NCBI RefSeq assembly: GCF_900452395.1
Contig: NZ_UGNV01000001.1
Span: forward strand, 2,443,501-2,507,500
Reading direction: 5' to 3'
Length of the DNA stretch: 64,000 nt
Origin: Legionella beliardensis
GTDB lineage: Bacteria > Pseudomonadota > Gammaproteobacteria > Legionellales > Legionellaceae
This document shows, piece by piece, positions 1 to 9,729 of the stretch. Position 1 is the stretch's first letter. Each line of letters starts with the position of its first letter. The notes beneath the pieces are model-generated. The model searched no databases, was not told the DNA's origin, and saw only the letters and a list, made by a program, of their open reading frames with translations. The translations under genes and the position numbers were made by a program.

Positions 1-8
1 CATCGATA

Positions 9-90
9 GGCACTACAGTTAAGCTGTGGTAATTCGTTTTCTTTTTAATTTACCTTCCCTAGCCAAAACACTGTGGCTTAACCAGTGTCC
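9..90. repeat. Diverged REPIN-like palindromic repeat
   Basis: Two imperfect inverted arms flank an AT-rich spacer. The left arm ends in GGTAATTCG and the right arm is its diverged complement. It matches the layout of the better-conserved copies near 18.1, 21.7 and 38.2-38.7 kb but has many substitutions, so it is probably an old copy. It lies upstream of trmL. Confidence 0.6.
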
Positions 91-180
91 ATATCATCTA
101 TCAGCAATCTTAGCTATTGCGGTTAAAAGAAAGTGTCTTTATGCTTATGCCAATTTTTTTATAGCTTAAGAATTAACCTA

Positions 181-627
181 ATGCTGCATATTGCTTTATA
201 TCAACCTGAAATTCCACCTAATACGGGTAATATCATTCGCTTATGCGCTAACAGTGGCGCGCAGTTACACCTTATTCACCCTTTAGGATTTGAGTTAGAT
301 GATAAGAGAATGAGGCGTGCTGGTCTTGATTATCATGAATGGGCAAACATTATTCATTATAACAATGAACAAGCATTTATCGATGAGAATAAACATCGCC
401 GAATTTTTGCATGCTCTACGAAGGGCAAGCAAAATTATCATACGATTACTTATCAAGACGAGGATTTACTTTTATTTGGCCCAGAAACTCGAGGTTTGCC
501 TAGCTCAATGCTAGAAAGTTATACTCCTATTCGTATTCCTATGCAGAAAAATAGCCGCAGCTTAAATCTATCTAATGCTGTTGCTATTATCTTATTTGAA
601 GCGTGGCGTCAGCTAGGATTTGCTTGA
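181..627 (+). CDS. trmL: tRNA (cytidine(34)-2'-O)-methyltransferase TrmL
   Basis: SPOUT-family enzyme that 2'-O-methylates the wobble nucleotide of the two tRNA-Leu isoacceptors with CAA and UAA anticodons, using S-adenosylmethionine in the cytosol. The 148-residue product shows the family signatures: [16 protein letters not shown] near the N-terminus, [18 protein letters not shown] in the knotted SAM-binding region, and the C-terminal [11 protein letters not shown]. coli TrmL is of similar length (157). I chose the ATG at 181 because the family begins [16 protein letters not shown]; the 16 extra upstream residues, opened by a GTG, are not family-like. The last 15 bp overlap the 3' end of gshB on the other strand. 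A tRNA-Leu(UAA), one expected substrate, is encoded near 12.7 kb. Confidence 0.95.
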   Translation: MLHIALYQPEIPPNTGNIIRLCANSGAQLHLIHPLGFELDDKRMRRAGLDYHEWANIIHYNNEQAFIDENKHRRIFACSTKGKQNYHTITYQDEDLLLFGPETRGLPSSMLESYTPIRIPMQKNSRSLNLSNAVAIILFEAWRQLGFA

Positions 628-1569
628 AACAAGGGTTGCTAAAAACTGCAAGTACATACCGGTAATGTCTATGCCTGTGGCAGTCATTATTTCTTTAGCG
701 CAGGTTGGGCTTGTTACATTAATTTCCGTGAGATAATCGCCTATTACATCAATTCCAACAAAATAAAGCCCTTTTTTTTGTAGGGTAGGTGCTAGCTCTT
801 GGCAAATAAAGCGATCACGTTCGGTGATAGGAACAACGGTGCCTCTCCCGCCAGCAGCCAAATTACCGCGCAATTCTCCTTCCGCTGGCATACGAGCTAG
901 GGCATGTGAAATAGGTGCGCCATTAATAACAATGATGCGCTTATCACCAGAGGTTTTTATTTGCGGAATGTATTTTTGCGCCATAATACTGACTGACTGC
1001 TGGCGTGTAAGTACCTCCAAAATGACCGATAAATTTTCACCTTTTTCATCAACATGAAAAATAGCTTGCCCACCCATTCCCTCTAATGGTTTAAAAATGA
1101 CATCACGATGCTCTTGCCAGAATGCCCGCAAATAATTTATATCTTTCGATACTAAGGTAGGGGGGCAACAAGCCTTGAAGTTAAGCGTAAAAAACTTCTC
1201 ATTAGCGTCACGTAAACTTTGTGGCTTATTTGCTATTAAAACACCAGCTTGCTCAGCCAATTCTAATGCATATGTATTATAAATATATTCCATATCAAAT
1301 GGCGGATCTTTGCGCATTAAAATGATATCAAAATCACTTAAAGGGCGTTCCCCTAGTGGCGTTGTTTCGGCCCAGTGTGCTTGATTTTCATCAAGAATGG
1401 TAAGGCTACTTACATTGGCATATGCTTCTCCCGCACGACAGACAATATCGCGAGGGGTAAAATAAGCACAAGACCAGCTTAATTCTTGTGCGCTTTTAAG
1501 CATTGCTACCGTGGTATCTTTATAAGGCTTTAAGAGATGCAGTGGATCCATTAATACTGCTAATTTCAT
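613..1569 (-). CDS. gshB: Glutathione synthetase
   Basis: ATP-grasp ligase that joins glycine to gamma-glutamylcysteine, the second step of glutathione synthesis in the cytosol. The 318-residue length is normal for the bacterial GshB family. Recognisable parts are [14 protein letters not shown] at the N-terminus, the glycine-rich ATP-grasp loop [13 protein letters not shown] near residue 170, and the C-terminal metal/ATP segment EINVTSPTC. Its ATG overlaps the gshA stop codon by one base (TAATG), so the two genes should be translationally coupled. It converges on and slightly overlaps trmL. Confidence 0.96.
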   Translation of the reverse strand: MKLAVLMDPLHLLKPYKDTTVAMLKSAQELSWSCAYFTPRDIVCRAGEAYANVSSLTILDENQAHWAETTPLGERPLSDFDIILMRKDPPFDMEYIYNTYALELAEQAGVLIANKPQSLRDANEKFFTLNFKACCPPTLVSKDINYLRAFWQEHRDVIFKPLEGMGGQAIFHVDEKGENLSVILEVLTRQQSVSIMAQKYIPQIKTSGDKRIIVINGAPISHALARMPAEGELRGNLAAGGRGTVVPITERDRFICQELAPTLQKKGLYFVGIDVIGDYLTEINVTSPTCAKEIMTATGIDITGMYLQFLATLVSSKS

Positions 1570-2900
1570 TACTCCCCTCCGATAGCTGCAATCTCGCGCG
1601 CGGCAGCGAGGGCTGCTAATCGCGCGATAACCCCATAGGCATAAAAACGATTAGGACATGAATCAACTGGCTCATACTCATAGCGTGGCATATTACAGGG
1701 TTGCTTAAAGGCTAATGGTTCGAAATGCATGCCTGGCGCATTTAAATTTTCACTCTTGCCGCGACCTTGATGTACTCGGTAAAACCCGCCTACTACAAAA
1801 GGCCCAATCATATAAACAACAGGTTCGGCAACAGCGCCATTAGGCATGGTTTCAAAGGAGTAGATGCCTTCTTGAATAATGACTTTATTTACTTTTTGAC
1901 TACCTTTACTTGCTGCCATGCGCGTTCGCTGCTTACGATTCAATTGGCGCAGCTCATCTGCATCATGAATCATCATAACACTCATGCCATAGGTACCATT
2001 ATCTGCTTTAACAGCTAAAAAAGGCCGCTCATTAATATCATAGTGATCGTATTTATTTCTAATATTGGTTAATAATTCGTGCGCTTGATTAGCTAATTCA
2101 TCAAGGCCTTCTTGCGCCATAAAATCAATATTATCAACCGCTTTAAAATAAGGGTTAATTAGCCACGAGTCTAACTGAACCAAGTCCGCAAATTCATTGG
2201 CCACTTGTTCAAAAAAATGAAAATGGGTGGATTTAAGGCGACTAAACCAGCCTAATTGGGCTGTTGGGCGAATACGTTGTTTTATATTTTGTAAAATAGG
2301 CGGTATGCCCGTTGACAAATCGTTATTAAGAACGATAAGACAAGGTTCAAAGTTAGCAAGCCCAATTTTATCGTCTTTACGAATTAACGGCTCAACCAAT
2401 ATAGACCCACCTTCTTCAATGGCCATTTCTTGTGCTGTAGTCACTTCAGGATCAAGACTACCAATACGAACAATAAAGCCTGCCTGTATTAAAATATTTT
2501 TTAATACATTTAGACTTTGCAAATAAAACTGATTGCGAGTATGACTTTCTGGCAATAAAAGTATTCGCCTACAATTTGGTAAATAATCAAATAAAACTGA
2601 TTGTACAGCTTGAATACATAAGGGTAAAAAATCAGGATTAAGATTATTAAAGCCTGCTGGAAATAAATTAGTATCTACTGGAGCTAATTTAAAGCCAGCC
2701 TGGCGTAGATCAACTGATGATGTTAAAGGGGGTGGGGTTTCCTGCCATTTCTGCCTAAACCATGATTCAATTGTTGCTACTTGGCTTAAAATTATTTTTT
2801 CCACATGATATAGCGGCCCTGAGTTCGCCGTTGTTAAATGTGGAACTGGAATATTATCAGAAAGCATGCTTCTCTCGCTTGTGATTGAGATAGAACTCAT
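1569..2900 (-). CDS. gshA: Glutamate-cysteine ligase (gshA_ferroox type)
   Basis: Makes gamma-glutamylcysteine from glutamate and cysteine with ATP, the first and usually rate-limiting step of glutathione synthesis. The 443-residue protein is not the E. coli-type GshA; it resembles the ATP-grasp-like ligase of Acidithiobacillus, Legionella and some other proteobacteria. Conserved-looking blocks include SSVDLRxAGFK, PVDTNLFPAGFNNL near residue 75, and FLAVKADNGTYGMSVMM around residue 295. It is directly followed by gshB with a one-base overlap, which supports the assignment. The start is uncertain: the ATG at 2900 has a poor ribosome site, while the in-frame ATG at 2867 is preceded by GAGAGAAG and would remove 11 residues. 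Confidence 0.9.
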   Translation of the reverse strand: MSSISITSERSMLSDNIPVPHLTTANSGPLYHVEKIILSQVATIESWFRQKWQETPPPLTSSVDLRQAGFKLAPVDTNLFPAGFNNLNPDFLPLCIQAVQSVLFDYLPNCRRILLLPESHTRNQFYLQSLNVLKNILIQAGFIVRIGSLDPEVTTAQEMAIEEGGSILVEPLIRKDDKIGLANFEPCLIVLNNDLSTGIPPILQNIKQRIRPTAQLGWFSRLKSTHFHFFEQVANEFADLVQLDSWLINPYFKAVDNIDFMAQEGLDELANQAHELLTNIRNKYDHYDINERPFLAVKADNGTYGMSVMMIHDADELRQLNRKQRTRMAASKGSQKVNKVIIQEGIYSFETMPNGAVAEPVVYMIGPFVVGGFYRVHQGRGKSENLNAPGMHFEPLAFKQPCNMPRYEYEPVDSCPNRFYAYGVIARLAALAAAREIAAIGGE

Positions 2901-3087
2901 GGTTATATAAAAACTTAGGTAATTTATAGAGACTATAGAATAGCCATGAAAAGACTATTAGGAAAGAGTAGACTTCGTAAAACCTTAATTTCTAGTTGAG
3001 AGGTTAGTAAAAATTTACTTTATTAATACATTAAGATGTTAACAATAGATTAGTTTGGCTTTAAAAATTCATTAAGATGAGGTTGGT

Positions 3088-4014
3088 TTGAAAAAAACAT
3101 TGTATTTGTTATATCAAGGGCAACAAGCATTATTGCTTTTAGTCTTACTAGGCTTCATCTGGGGTTCAGGCTACAGCTTGGCCAAATATGCCATGATAAA
3201 TAGTGTACCCCCTCTTGCTTATGCCTTTTGGCAATCACTAGGGCCGGCACTGTTGTTAACAATTTTATGTTTATGGAAACAGAAGAAAGCACTTTTTAAG
3301 CCTGCTTATTGGCCTTATTATTTTATGTGTGGTTTATTAGGTATAACCATTCCAAATACTAACATGTATTTTGTTGCCAACCATATTCCAGCAGGATTAT
3401 TGGCCGTGCTGGTTAATACTGTACCTTTACTCGTTTACCCTTTAGCTTTAATGTTTAAGTTAGAACAATTTGATTTAAGACGCATTATTGCTGTAGCCTT
3501 AGGCATGCTCGGTATTTTACTCATTTTATCACCAACTAGCACTGGCTTGGTTTCTTACTGGGCGTTAATCACTTTAATCAGCCCTCTGTCTTTTGCTTGT
3601 TGCTCTATTTATATTGGTATTTATCAGCCAAAAACGATAGATGCGCTCCCTGCTGCCTGTGGCATGCTAATTACAGCGACCCTTATTCTTATTCCTATCT
3701 TAATTAAACAACATACCTTTTATTCACTCATGCCCCCGTTCACACTGCCTAAGCAAGCTATTTTACTAGAGATTCTATTATCGAGCTTAGGTTATATTCT
3801 TTTTTTTAAATTAATCCATGTTGCAGGCCCGGTTTTTTATAGCTTAACAGGTGGTGTTGTGGCACTAACAGGTTTATGGTGGGGATTTTTTATCTTTCAA
3901 GAAATACCAAATCAAATTCAATGTATCGCGGCTCTTAGCATCATTCTTGCTATTTTTCTGCTATCATGGTGTCAGTCGCAACAAAAGCGTTATCCCCTAG
4001 CATATGAAGCATGA
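3088..4014 (+). CDS. EamA/DMT-family inner-membrane transporter
   Basis: Member of the drug/metabolite transporter superfamily. The 308-residue sequence is almost entirely hydrophobic helices and fits the ten-helix, two-EamA-domain layout; the substrate cannot be read from the sequence. The first helix carries the typical GFIWGSGYSLAK pattern and the second half repeats the fold. The start is a TTG preceded by a purine-rich GATGAGG stretch; no ATG nearby keeps the first helix intact. Transcribed divergently from gshA. Confidence 0.85.
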   Translation: MKKTLYLLYQGQQALLLLVLLGFIWGSGYSLAKYAMINSVPPLAYAFWQSLGPALLLTILCLWKQKKALFKPAYWPYYFMCGLLGITIPNTNMYFVANHIPAGLLAVLVNTVPLLVYPLALMFKLEQFDLRRIIAVALGMLGILLILSPTSTGLVSYWALITLISPLSFACCSIYIGIYQPKTIDALPAACGMLITATLILIPILIKQHTFYSLMPPFTLPKQAILLEILLSSLGYILFFKLIHVAGPVFYSLTGGVVALTGLWWGFFIFQEIPNQIQCIAALSIILAIFLLSWCQSQQKRYPLAYEA

Positions 4015-4039
4015 TACGTGATTAATTAAAAGGGAAGCC

Positions 4040-4309
4040 ATGTTAAATGAATTAGCGCAGCAATTTAGTAACCAAATTGAAAATTTTAAATATCTTTTAC
4101 TAATTATTAATGCCCTTTTGCATGTTCTTTTTGCTGGTGCCGTCGCTCGTGATGCAGGTAGTTTAAATAAAACGGGGCAACGATTAGCTCTGGTGTCTGC
4201 ACCTAGTTGGGCTTTTGCTACATTACTTGGTGGTGTTGTAACAGCTGCTATTTATTGGTTTATTCATCACTCAACAATAACCAGACCTACGATGAGAGAC
4301 TTATTATGA
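4040..4309 (+). CDS. Small inner-membrane protein of unknown function
   Basis: An 89-residue protein with two likely transmembrane helices, about residues 18-36 and 50-75. Between them is a short polar stretch beginning RDAGSLNKTGQR. A good ribosome site (AGGGAAG) precedes the ATG. Its stop overlaps the start of the next gene as ATGA, so it is probably co-translated with the rhodanese. I do not recognise the family; similar small membrane proteins are annotated in Legionella. A role with the rhodanese is only inferred from the coupling. Confidence 0.7.
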   Translation: MLNELAQQFSNQIENFKYLLLIINALLHVLFAGAVARDAGSLNKTGQRLALVSAPSWAFATLLGGVVTAAIYWFIHHSTITRPTMRDLL

Positions 4310-4644
4310 ACCCAAAACAACCTGTACCTACTATTGATGTGCATGAATTAAAACGATTACTTGATAATGATGCCCATCTTTGTTTAATCGATGTGAGAGA
4401 GCTTGATGAGTGGGAAGAAGTGCATATACCAAATGCAATTCATATTCCTAAAGATGAGCTTCCTCATGCCATTACCACCCGTATTCCTGATGTTGACCAA
4501 CCAATTTATCTACATTGTAAAGCCGGTGTACGTTCCTTAAATTCAGCACAACAATTAATGGCTATGGGTTACAAGCATGTTTATTCAGTCAATGGTGGCA
4601 TTGTTGAATGGGCTAACCATCACTACCCGATTATTCATAAATGA
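4306..4644 (+). CDS. Single-domain rhodanese-like protein
   Basis: A 112-residue sulfurtransferase-type domain. The active-site loop is CKAGVRS, with the nucleophilic cysteine at about residue 71, which would carry a persulfide. Other family marks are LIDVRELDEWEEVHIPNA and the C-terminal VNGGIVEWA. No signal peptide, so cytosolic. I set the start at the ATG overlapping the upstream gene's stop (ATGA); the longer upstream frame translates the neighbour out of frame. The sulfur acceptor is unknown; GlpE-like proteins are the nearest well-known relatives. Confidence 0.88.
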   Translation: MNPKQPVPTIDVHELKRLLDNDAHLCLIDVRELDEWEEVHIPNAIHIPKDELPHAITTRIPDVDQPIYLHCKAGVRSLNSAQQLMAMGYKHVYSVNGGIVEWANHHYPIIHK

Positions 4645-4645
4645 A

Positions 4646-4675
4646 AATTAACACTACCCTAGGGTAGTGTTAATT
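4646..4675. terminator. Bidirectional intrinsic terminator (perfect palindrome)
   Basis: A perfect 30-bp palindrome with arms AATTAACACTACCCT and its complement. It lies two bases after the rhodanese stop and four bases before the stop of the convergent minus-strand gene. The AT-rich ends give short U tracts in both directions, so it probably terminates both genes. Confidence 0.8.
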
Positions 4676-4678
4676 AAT

Positions 4679-5542
4679 TTAAGGATTAGTTAAGGTCGCA
4701 GACTTTTGATGTTCATCAGCTTTTGTTGGAGGTAAATTAGTAGCCTCAGATGGATTATTAGTACTAGTAGGGGGGGCTGAATTACCAAATATTCTCATAC
4801 CAAAATAGCCCTTTGATGGCCCCTGTTCTGCCTTTTCTTTTTGTTTGGCATGTAGCGCTTTTTGTCCTGCTCTCTCTAAGGTATTTTGTTTCGCTGATTT
4901 ATACACCTCTGTATATGTCTTCTGATTAAGATCTATTATCGTTTTGAATAGCTCGCCTAAATACTGCTCCGGTATATCGGCAAATGGATTAACTTCGTCT
5001 TCGCCGTATTCGTGAATAAATTGCAGTAAAGCATCCTCAAAAAGATAAGGCATTAAAAACCTAAAGGCACAACCTATGAGCGTGGCTTTACTGGCTAGAT
5101 CGAGTGTATTTTGTTCTTTTTCCGCCTTTTCTGCGGCTTCTGGTAGCAATCCAACTGCCCGCTGTAAACCTTCATAAAAGACGCTATTTTTGTCAGGACT
5201 ACGATATCTATATGAGTTATAAATTTGATCTACTACAGCAATTGCAATACCTGTAAAACACCTTTCTCGGTAGTGAGGAACTAATTTTTCATTATTAAAT
5301 CCAATCGTTGATATGCGCTCTAGCTCATCTAATGCACGCCAAAGAAACTCAACTTGCGCATTACGAGGACTATCTAGCTTTCTGATTGCAGTAAATATAT
5401 CCTCATTCGGAAATATTTTATCTCCTGGTTGTAAGCTAATTTGATAGTCTTCGGGAAGCTTGCCATGATGCTGCAACAATTTGATTGTTTCGCTCAATAA
5501 TATTCTTTTTATATCGTTAAGAGGTTTTACTTGGAAGTTCAT
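4679..5542 (-). CDS. Lineage-specific protein of unknown function; effector candidate
   Basis: A 287-residue soluble protein that I cannot place in a family. The first 200 or so residues look alpha-helical with alternating charged and hydrophobic stretches. The C-terminal 75 residues are different: a Lys/Glu/Ala-rich helix around KALHAKQKEKAEQGPSKG, then a Pro/Ser/Thr/Asn-rich tail. A flexible polar tail of this kind is common in Dot/Icm substrates but proves nothing alone. The start is the internal ATG at 5542, because AAGGAGAG sits 6-7 bases upstream; a longer frame up to 5593 lacks such a site. Monocistronic, ending at the shared palindromic terminator. Confidence 0.6.
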   Translation of the reverse strand: MNFQVKPLNDIKRILLSETIKLLQHHGKLPEDYQISLQPGDKIFPNEDIFTAIRKLDSPRNAQVEFLWRALDELERISTIGFNNEKLVPHYRERCFTGIAIAVVDQIYNSYRYRSPDKNSVFYEGLQRAVGLLPEAAEKAEKEQNTLDLASKATLIGCAFRFLMPYLFEDALLQFIHEYGEDEVNPFADIPEQYLGELFKTIIDLNQKTYTEVYKSAKQNTLERAGQKALHAKQKEKAEQGPSKGYFGMRIFGNSAPPTSTNNPSEATNLPPTKADEHQKSATLTNP

Positions 5543-5947
5543 TTCCGCTCTCCTTAAAACTCCATTAAAATCGTGTCTGGGGGTAACCCACAAGAATGAG
5601 TGTAAACTAATTAATCGCGTTCGTCATGCATTTTGTTTATACTATTTTATCAATTTGTAAGCTGATGATTTTATTTGATTATTGCCTATTTTTTCTAGTA
5701 ATTTGCATTAATTAAGGCCAGGCTGGTTGAAAAGTGTTGTTTAAAACTCACTGTCACAATTTGTCAATTGGCCGTTGCAGTAGCGTTTCGAAAAAAATTT
5801 AGACAATTATACTTAATTAACTATTTACGTCATGACTAATCTCTTTTAGCATGTTAGGCATTAATATCATAGCCTAAATAAAGATTAACTAGAGTGACCA
5901 CTGAATCAACTGGTTATTATTTATTAGAATTAATTTAAGAGATTGTA
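5543..5947. other. Divergent intergenic region, no gene seen
   Basis: AT-rich spacer of about 405 bp between two divergently transcribed genes. It must hold both promoters, but I see no convincing -35/-10 pair with correct spacing and no repeat of the two dispersed families. No open frame of useful length was found. Confidence 0.6.
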
Positions 5948-7567
5948 ATGAAGAAGCTGTTTTTTGTTTTATTTATTTTTATCAATACTGTTTTTGCCGA
6001 GACATCGCCACCAAAGCTTATTGTGCAAATTGTAATTGATCAATTTCGAGGTGATTTAATTCATCAATACCGCTCTGAATTTGGAGCTGATGGCTTTAAC
6101 TACCTTTTAGGGCATGGCATTGACTATAGTAATGCGCATCATCCCCATGCTAATACCATCACCTGCGTTGGCCATGCGACCATTGCTACCGGAAGCTACC
6201 CTTCTCTGCATGGTATTATTGCTAATGACTGGTTTGATCGCCAAACTAAAACCGCGACCTACTGTGTCGAAGATTTAACGACGTTTATATTGCCAACCGC
6301 ACGCACAACAGCAACATTACCCGGACGCTCGCCGCGTAATTTACAAGCCTCAACTATAAGTGATGAGATAGATTTGGCGCAAATAGGGCGAAGCTTTGCA
6401 GTGTCATTGAAAGATAGAGCAGCTGTGACGCTCGCCGGCCATGCGGGTAAGGCGTTTTGGTTTGATAAGACAAATGGTGGGTTTGTCACCAGCAACTACT
6501 ACTACTCTAGTTATCCAGATTGGGTAGAAGATTGGAATCGTCATTACACTGCTAAGAACGAAACCTGGGGATTAGCTAAAGATATTAGCTATTATCGGTT
6601 TCAAAAAGCGCCTATGTTTAAAAATCGCTTTCCAGGTTTTGGTCAATCCTTCCCACATTACTTGGATTCTGCCAATAACAGGTTTTATTATAAATTTCTA
6701 TCAATGTCACCGTATGCCGATGAATTAACTGCAGACTTTACGACTGCGCTTATTAAAAATGAAAAATTAGGTAAGTCTGCTAATCGCACTGACTATCTTG
6801 GCATTAGTTTTTCAGCAACTGACGCGATTGGACATCAATTTGGGCCAAACAGCTTAGAATCTGAAGATAATATTCTACGTCTAGATCATACACTAGCTAA
6901 GCTTCTTAAAACCATTGATGAGCAAGTTGGCTTACAAAACACCCTGATTATTTTAACTGCAGATCATGGGGTAAGCGATTCGCCAGTTTATCTTACAAAT
7001 CATCATTTTCAGCAAATACCGGCTTTAAATGAAAAAGACATACGTACCATGGCGGAAAAAATATTAACTAATTACTTTCATTTGCCAGCACAGACGTTAC
7101 AAGCGTTTGATCCACCCTATTTATATTTAGATCATCAACTCATTAATGAACACCAACTCTCTTTACAACAAGTAAGCTCAATCCTTGCTGAGGCTCTTAG
7201 ACAGCAGCCAGGCATCTTCCAGGCCTATCCAATTCCACTAACCGGTGTTGAGAAAAATTGGTTAAGCGCCAAAGTAGATAGAATGGCTTTTCCTAATCGA
7301 GCAGGTGATATTTATATTGTTCCACCACCTTATCAATCTCTAGCAAGCCGTACTGATCGGGTAAGTCATGGCACCCCTTGGCAATATGATAGTTATGTTC
7401 CTATGCTCTTTTCTAATCCTTTGTTTAAAAAGCGCCAAATCTCAAGGCCTGTTTTTACCACCGACATTGCACCTACTTTAGCTGCCTTGTTAAAAATAAA
7501 ATTTCCATCAGCGGCCGTTGGGCAACCTTTACCAGAAGTCATGACTTTTTATGAAGAAAACTCTTGA
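5948..7567 (+). CDS. Secreted PafA-like alkaline phosphatase superfamily enzyme
   Basis: Exported metal-dependent phosphomonoesterase or diesterase. The 539-residue precursor starts with a clear signal peptide (about residues 1-17, ending VFA-ET). Zinc-site and catalytic residues of the superfamily are visible: Asp31 in VIDQFRGD, the likely nucleophile Thr72 in NTITCVGHATIATG (four residues before His, as in NPP/PafA enzymes), DAIGHQFGP near residue 297, TADHGVSDS near 338, and a C-terminal SHGTPW. The family includes phosphate-irrepressible PafA; the natural substrate here is unknown. The ribosome site before the ATG is weak (AAGAGA). Confidence 0.87.
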   Translation: MKKLFFVLFIFINTVFAETSPPKLIVQIVIDQFRGDLIHQYRSEFGADGFNYLLGHGIDYSNAHHPHANTITCVGHATIATGSYPSLHGIIANDWFDRQTKTATYCVEDLTTFILPTARTTATLPGRSPRNLQASTISDEIDLAQIGRSFAVSLKDRAAVTLAGHAGKAFWFDKTNGGFVTSNYYYSSYPDWVEDWNRHYTAKNETWGLAKDISYYRFQKAPMFKNRFPGFGQSFPHYLDSANNRFYYKFLSMSPYADELTADFTTALIKNEKLGKSANRTDYLGISFSATDAIGHQFGPNSLESEDNILRLDHTLAKLLKTIDEQVGLQNTLIILTADHGVSDSPVYLTNHHFQQIPALNEKDIRTMAEKILTNYFHLPAQTLQAFDPPYLYLDHQLINEHQLSLQQVSSILAEALRQQPGIFQAYPIPLTGVEKNWLSAKVDRMAFPNRAGDIYIVPPPYQSLASRTDRVSHGTPWQYDSYVPMLFSNPLFKKRQISRPVFTTDIAPTLAALLKIKFPSAAVGQPLPEVMTFYEENS

Positions 7568-7619
7568 AAATGACTTAAACCGCCTATACTTAACTAAAAA
7601 CTGATAAATTATGTAGATT

Positions 7620-8471
7620 ATGAACAATATTAGAACATTTATCTTATTAGCAAGTTTAACAGCTCTATTATTAGTAATAGGCAGCTTACTAGGCGGTAAA
7701 GCAGGCCTTATGATAGCACTTGGCCTAGCTTTTATTATGAATTTTAGTGCCTATTGGTATTCTGATCAGATAGTACTGCGCATGTTTAATGCGCAACCAC
7801 TAGATGACCGTCATCCTGTGTATAAGATTGTTGCCGAGCTTGCTGCTAAAGCAAACACACCTTTACCTAAAGTCTATTACATAGATAATCCAACACCTAA
7901 TGCGTTTGCCACAGGACGTAATCCAGAACATGCAAGTATTGCAGTGACCTCAGGCTTATTAGATAGAATGACCCATGAAGAAGTAACAGGCGTTTTAGCA
8001 CATGAAATGTCGCATGTACTTAATCGTGATACGTTAATTAATGTAATATCGGCGACTATTGCAGGCGCTATCAGCAGCATAGCCAATATGTTCATGTGGA
8101 CATCAATGTTTAACCACAGTTCTGAAGAAGGAAGGCCAAACGCAATTGCAAGCCTTGCCATGATGATACTAGCACCCTTGGCAGCCGGTTTAATTCAGAT
8201 GGCTGTGTCTCGTTCGCGAGAATATGAAGCAGATGCTGCTGGGGCAAAATTATGTGGTCAGCCACTTTGGTTAGCTAGCGCACTCGCCAAATTAGATCTT
8301 GCCAATCAACAAGGCCAGTTTACCGAGGCCCAAGAGCATCCTAACGCAGCTCATATGTTTATTGTTAACCCTTTAAGTAGCCAGCGAATTGCAGAATTGT
8401 TTTCTACACACCCTGTCACTGCTGAGCGTATTCGACGCTTACAAGAAATGGCGCGAACTGGTGTTTATTAA
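7620..8471 (+). CDS. htpX: Protease HtpX homologue
   Basis: Inner-membrane zinc metalloprotease of family M48 that degrades misfolded membrane proteins, partly redundant with FtsH in E. coli. At 283 residues it has the usual length. Two N-terminal helices cover residues 6-46; the zinc motif HEMSH lies at residues 128-132, followed by LNRDT; two more helices follow; and the third zinc ligand lies in [11 protein letters not shown]. The start codon follows the upstream phosphatase stop by about 50 bp, so the genes may be co-transcribed, though nothing links them functionally. Confidence 0.95.
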   Translation: MNNIRTFILLASLTALLLVIGSLLGGKAGLMIALGLAFIMNFSAYWYSDQIVLRMFNAQPLDDRHPVYKIVAELAAKANTPLPKVYYIDNPTPNAFATGRNPEHASIAVTSGLLDRMTHEEVTGVLAHEMSHVLNRDTLINVISATIAGAISSIANMFMWTSMFNHSSEEGRPNAIASLAMMILAPLAAGLIQMAVSRSREYEADAAGAKLCGQPLWLASALAKLDLANQQGQFTEAQEHPNAAHMFIVNPLSSQRIAELFSTHPVTAERIRRLQEMARTGVY

Positions 8472-8551
8472 CAGTCAATTACATTTGATACTTGCGTTAC
8501 AATACTATTGTAAGCATAATTTGCGACTATCTAGATTATATTGAGTTGATT

Positions 8552-8974
8552 ATGGCGCAAATAGGTCATTTTATTGTTAACCATTGGTTATTATGGGTTC
8601 TTTTGATAGTCGTATTTATTGCTATTTTTATTAACGAGTTTAAAGAGCAAAAGAAACAAGCCCAAGAAGTTGATCCACAAACTGCAGTAAAACTTATAAA
8701 TGACAATAATGCAGTTGTAATTGACTTACGAGATGAAGAAAATTATCGTAAAGGCCACATTATTAATGCTATTCGCGCAACACCTGAAAGTTTTAATAAA
8801 AATCAAATGGATAAATACAAGACAAAACCTGTGATCTTAGTTTGTGCACGCGGCTTAGAATCTAAGAATTTAGCTACTAAATTACGCCAGCAGGGCTTTA
8901 CCCAACCTGTCATCCTCTCAGGAGGAATTAGCGCCTGGCAAAATGCAGATTTACCGCTAGTAAAAGGAAAATAA
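8552..8974 (+). CDS. yibN: Membrane-anchored rhodanese-like protein YibN
   Basis: A 140-residue protein with one N-terminal transmembrane helix (about residues 12-30) and a cytoplasmic rhodanese domain. The active-site loop reads VCARGLES, so the cysteine is kept. I chose the ATG at 8552 because the family begins right before the membrane helix; the 20-residue upstream extension is not family-like. It is the first gene of the conserved yibN-grxC-secB-gpsA run, with grxC starting two bases after its stop. E. coli YibN has been linked to the SecYEG/YidC membrane machinery, which would suit its position next to secB; that link is from the literature, not this sequence. Confidence 0.9.
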   Translation: MAQIGHFIVNHWLLWVLLIVVFIAIFINEFKEQKKQAQEVDPQTAVKLINDNNAVVIDLRDEENYRKGHIINAIRATPESFNKNQMDKYKTKPVILVCARGLESKNLATKLRQQGFTQPVILSGGISAWQNADLPLVKGK

Positions 8975-8976
8975 AG

Positions 8977-9231
8977 ATGGCTAACGTTATTATATACAGT
9001 ACGTCATACTGCCCTTATTGTATGCGTGCTAAGCAGTTACTAGATAGCAAAGGAGTTAACTATCAAGAAATTCGTGTTGATGAGGAACCTGAAAAAAGAG
9101 CTGAAATGATGGCTAGAAGCGGCAGGCGAACTGTCCCTCAGATTTTCATTAACGATCAAGCAATAGGCGGCTGTGATGATTTATATGCACTTGAAAGCAA
9201 AGGCCGATTAGATAAACTTTTAAAAGACTAG
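8977..9231 (+). CDS. grxC: Glutaredoxin 3
   Basis: Small dithiol glutaredoxin of 84 residues that reduces disulfides and protein-glutathione mixed disulfides at the expense of glutathione. The redox motif CPYC lies at residues 12-15 and the glutathione-binding TVPQIFIN and GGCDDL motifs follow. It sits between yibN and secB as in enterobacteria. Its substrate glutathione is supplied by gshA-gshB elsewhere in the window. Confidence 0.96.
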   Translation: MANVIIYSTSYCPYCMRAKQLLDSKGVNYQEIRVDEEPEKRAEMMARSGRRTVPQIFINDQAIGGCDDLYALESKGRLDKLLKD

Positions 9232-9239
9232 GAAAAATT

Positions 9240-9716
9240 ATGAATGACCAAGTAAACCCAACCGCACAAAATGCTGAAGCCCAGTTTATGATTCAGCGTG
9301 TTTATATTAAGGATTCATCATTTGAAGCGCCAGGCACGCCTGCCGTATTCCAGCAAAAATGGGAACCTGAGCTTACTTTAGATATAAATACGGCTCACAA
9401 TACCTTAGAAAAAGATGTTTATGAGGTAGTATTAACGTTAACTGCTACCGTTAAAAATCAAAACGCTGTGGCTTTCTTAGCTGAAGTTAAGCAAGCTGGT
9501 ATTTTTACGATTCAAGGTGCGGCAGGTCCACAATTAGATCATTTATTAGGAAGCTTCTGCCCTAGTATTCTTTTTCCTTATGCACGTGAAGCGATTACAT
9601 CTGAAGTCATTCGAGGTAGTTTCCCTCAACTGGTTTTAGCGCCTATTAATTTTGACGCACTTTACGCGCAACAACTTGAACAAAAACGTAGCCAAGCCAC
9701 AGAAGCTGCCCATTAA
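9240..9716 (+). CDS. secB: Protein-export chaperone SecB
   Basis: Cytosolic tetrameric chaperone that keeps preproteins unfolded and passes them to SecA. The 158-residue length is normal. Typical segments are [14 protein letters not shown] near residue 19, the acidic beta-strand region, and the [14 protein letters not shown] helix with [13 protein letters not shown], which forms much of the peptide-binding groove. It follows grxC by eight bases and precedes gpsA by about a dozen, as in E. coli. Confidence 0.97.
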   Translation: MNDQVNPTAQNAEAQFMIQRVYIKDSSFEAPGTPAVFQQKWEPELTLDINTAHNTLEKDVYEVVLTLTATVKNQNAVAFLAEVKQAGIFTIQGAAGPQLDHLLGSFCPSILFPYAREAITSEVIRGSFPQLVLAPINFDALYAQQLEQKRSQATEAAH

Positions 9717-9729
9717 TTGTTAAGTTGTC

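Noticed and set aside
317-514. 65-codon plus-strand frame
   Set aside because: Out-of-frame shadow inside trmL. The same applies to the many other short frames inside rne, clpX, yicC, the recombinase and the giant gene.
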